Under the pieces are notes generated by a model. It saw only the letters and a program-made list of their open reading frames with translations. It was not told the origin of the DNA and did not search any database. A program made the position numbers and the translations under genes. 7,896 nt of DNA, from assembly GCA_049671305.1 (NCBI GenBank), contig JBATUR010000038.1, positions 1-7,896 on the forward strand, given 5' to 3'. Origin of the DNA: CADCTM01 sp049671305. Its GTDB lineage: Bacteria; Cyanobacteriota; Cyanobacteriia; Cyanobacteriales; Coleofasciculaceae. Of the stretch, positions 6,547 to 7,896 are shown in pieces; the stretch's first letter is position 1, and every line of letters begins with the position of its first letter.

Positions 6547-7508
6547 TTAAGCCGTCTCCAATTTAGATAGCTCAATTGGCAGAAAAACGCTAAATGTAGT
6601 CTGACCTGGTTGGCTTTTTACTGTAATTTTACCATTGTGCTTATCAATAATTTTTTTGTTGATATCTAGTCCTAGTCCACTGCCTTCTCCTATTAAAGTA
6701 GAGAGTAATTTATCAAGTTGAATTTCTCCTGAAAGTGCTTGGGAGGCTTTAATGACTGTGGCAAAATCAAGCAAGCCTGAAATATCGGTTGATGTATTAG
6801 TGATAGTTTCAGTTGCGATCCGAGTAATTGTCTTGCCTGTTTGCTGACGAATTGTATTATTAAGAATAGGAGCAAGTAATTGGGGATAGAGCTTTTCTAA
6901 ATTTTTAACTTTTGTTTTGGCACCCCTTGGATGTATTCATTTTCTTTAGCTCCCAGAATGGCACGATCATAATAGTCAATTGCCTCAAAATAATTTCCAG
7001 ATAGACAAGCAAGTTCTGCTTCCACTAAAAGATATTTATGAAAAAAGTTTTCTGAGCAATTATCTGCCCAATTTTTCATTCTTTTTTGGTTGGTTTGTAT
7101 TTTTTCAGTGTAGTTTTGTTTTTCTGGTTCTGAAGCAGTAGGATACAGCTTAGTTAAAATGAGTGAGTAATAGAAGTTGTTTGCTACTATCAAAATTACT
7201 CCCGAAATATTACCAAGTGACTTTTCTCCTTCCATAGCACAATCAAGTGCTTCTTTTATTTTGTCAAATAGATAAAATATTTGGGATTTAATAATTAAGT
7301 ATGAGCAGATAAACAGAGTGGTTTTACGGGTTTGACAATTCTCAAAATGTTGTAATTCATCAATTTCATCTGTGATTTTAATTCCAGTTAAATTGGAAAT
7401 AGTTAACTGACATCCTAATATGACATCAACTGCTACTTGGTTTTTAATTTATTGCTGTAAACAAACTTCCAGATCAGATTGAAGTCCAAAAGCGCTTTGA
7501 TAACTTAA
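6547..7508 (-). pseudogene. Decayed remnant of a giant Ser/Thr kinase/AAA/GAF/sensor histidine kinase
   Basis: Reading leftward, the first piece (7448 down to about 6927) matches the helical repeat region of cyanobacterial trifunctional Ser/Thr kinase/ATP-binding/histidine kinase proteins: NNFYYSLILTKLYPTAS, NQKRMKNWADNCSENFFHKY, EAIDYYDRAI and AKENEYIQ. At about 6927 it jumps, in another frame, to GAKTKVKNLEKLYPQLL, losing roughly 35-40 residues of the family sequence. This second piece carries the pre-GAF linker DFATVIKASQALSGEIQLDKLLSTLI. At about 6690 it jumps again, in frame, to GEGSGLGLDINKKIIDKH, the G2 box of the histidine kinase ATPase domain, and ends with the family-like FSVFLPIEL and a stop. 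The GAF domain, phospho-accepting His helix and N and G1 boxes are gone. A stop codon at 7449-7451 interrupts an upstream family-like stretch (to 7508). The N-terminal kinase and AAA domains are absent. It cannot make an active kinase. Confidence 0.85.
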
Positions 7509-7780
7509 CTAGCAGTTTTTGCTAACAGTTTGATCACAATATCAGAGACAGTTTTGAGAAATTGTAAATTTGCTCAATAATGCAATAACCAGGAACCATA
7601 AGCATATATTGTTTCTGGAATAATATTTAGTAGAGACATTTATCTTTGGCTATAATGTATCGTCTCTCATCAAACTGCGCTCAAAATCGACAAAAATACA
7701 AAACTTTACAATACAATCGATTGTCCTCATCTTTCTCTTTATCTTTTAAAAAACAGGAATCATAGCCTGCAGAAAGCGAA
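7509..7780. other. Spacer between kinase remnant and 5S rRNA terminator
   Basis: About 270 AT-rich bases with no convincing gene on either strand. On the + strand a consensus TATAAT at 7651-7656 has no recognisable -35 at 16-18 bases and no gene downstream. A perfect 12-base palindrome, ACAATCGATTGT, lies at 7713-7724. GAGAC (7633-7637) and GTCTC (7662-7666) form imperfect inverted arms around TATAAT. The original 5' part of the kinase gene should have lain here and beyond, but I cannot recognise any of it. Confidence 0.5.
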
Positions 7781-7827
7781 GAGAAAATCAAAAGCCAAAC
7801 CCCTGTCTCTGGTTGAGAAAGGGGTTT
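7781..7827 (-). terminator. Rho-independent terminator of the rRNA operon
   Basis: AAACCCCT (7797-7804) pairs perfectly with AGGGGTTT (7820-7827). One G-A mismatch follows, and then TCTC (7806-7809) pairs with GAGA (7815-7818) around the loop TGGTT. Read on the - strand, the stem is followed by GGCTTTTGATTTTCTC, a T-rich tract. It lies 14 bases downstream of the 5S rRNA 3' end in the correct direction, so it most likely ends rRNA operon transcription. Confidence 0.8.
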
Positions 7828-7841
7828 AGTTTGTAGTAATA

Positions 7842-7896
7842 GACCTGGCATTGAGCTATTTTCCCGTGGGGCAACCCCCAAAGTATCTTCGCCGCA
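7842..7896 (-). rRNA. rrf: 5S ribosomal RNA, 3' part (continues beyond the window)
   Basis: On the - strand the window begins TGCGGCGAAGATACTTTGGG, continues through GGTTGCCCC and GGGAAAATAGCTCAATGCCAGGTC, and stops. This is the 3' half of a cyanobacterial 5S rRNA, recognisable by the GAAAATAGCTC segment and the terminal GCCAGGTC that pairs with the 5' end of the molecule in helix I. About 55 of the usual ~118 bases are present; the 5' half lies past the right edge. By the usual cyanobacterial order (16S-tRNA-23S-5S) the 23S gene should lie further right on the same strand. The 3' end at 7842 is set by comparison with remembered 5S sequences and could be off by a base or two. A 66-codon frame over this RNA is a chance frame. 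Confidence 0.92.

Noticed and set aside
7651..7656. Consensus TATAAT on the + strand
   Set aside because: No -35 element at a proper distance and no downstream gene on that strand; AT-rich DNA makes chance matches common.
7681..7881. A 66-codon frame on the - strand at the right end
   Set aside because: It runs through the 5S rRNA and its terminator, so it is a chance frame.

Overview
The window is chromosomal DNA from a cyanobacterium, most likely a filamentous Nostoc/Anabaena-type strain. Three things point there: six copies of the cyanobacterial octamer GCGATCGC (starting at 736, 809, 2809, 3080, 3847 and 6112), a gene for the variable chain of ferredoxin-thioredoxin reductase, and a 5S rRNA end of cyanobacterial type. 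The genus is inferred from general resemblance and is not proven.

Left part (1-3626), all on the + strand. It opens inside an aminoglycoside-phosphotransferase-like/P-loop kinase fusion whose start lies outside the window. A small two-helix membrane protein of unknown function follows. Next comes an E. coli-type, NAD-dependent-looking glyceraldehyde-3-phosphate dehydrogenase (gap1) with a strong Shine-Dalgarno sequence. Four bases after its stop begins a membrane-anchored DUF218 (YdcF/ElyC/SanA-like) protein. The last + strand gene encodes a 75-residue protein of unknown function.

Middle part (3643-6159), all on the - strand. ftrV is convergent with the small + strand gene. Upstream of it is a 682-residue PP2C phosphatase with all metal-binding motifs, one C-terminal membrane helix, and an N-terminal domain that reads like a dead protein kinase fold.

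Right part (6160-7896) is AT-rich, has no GCGATCGC site, and holds no intact protein gene. It contains a perfect 12-bp hairpin 63 bases upstream of the phosphatase start. Beyond that lies the remnant of a giant cyanobacterial Ser/Thr kinase/AAA/GAF/histidine kinase, broken by two internal deletions, a frameshift and a stop codon. The window ends with the terminator and last ~55 bases of a 5S rRNA transcribed leftward, so an rRNA operon lies just beyond the right edge.

Functionally the window mixes carbon metabolism (gap1), thioredoxin redox control (ftrV), protein dephosphorylation, and the decayed remains of a second signalling protein. I found no CRISPR array, intact transposon, tRNA or phage gene. 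No convincing new multi-gene system is visible. The most unusual items are the pseudokinase-PP2C architecture and the collapsed giant kinase next to the rRNA operon.
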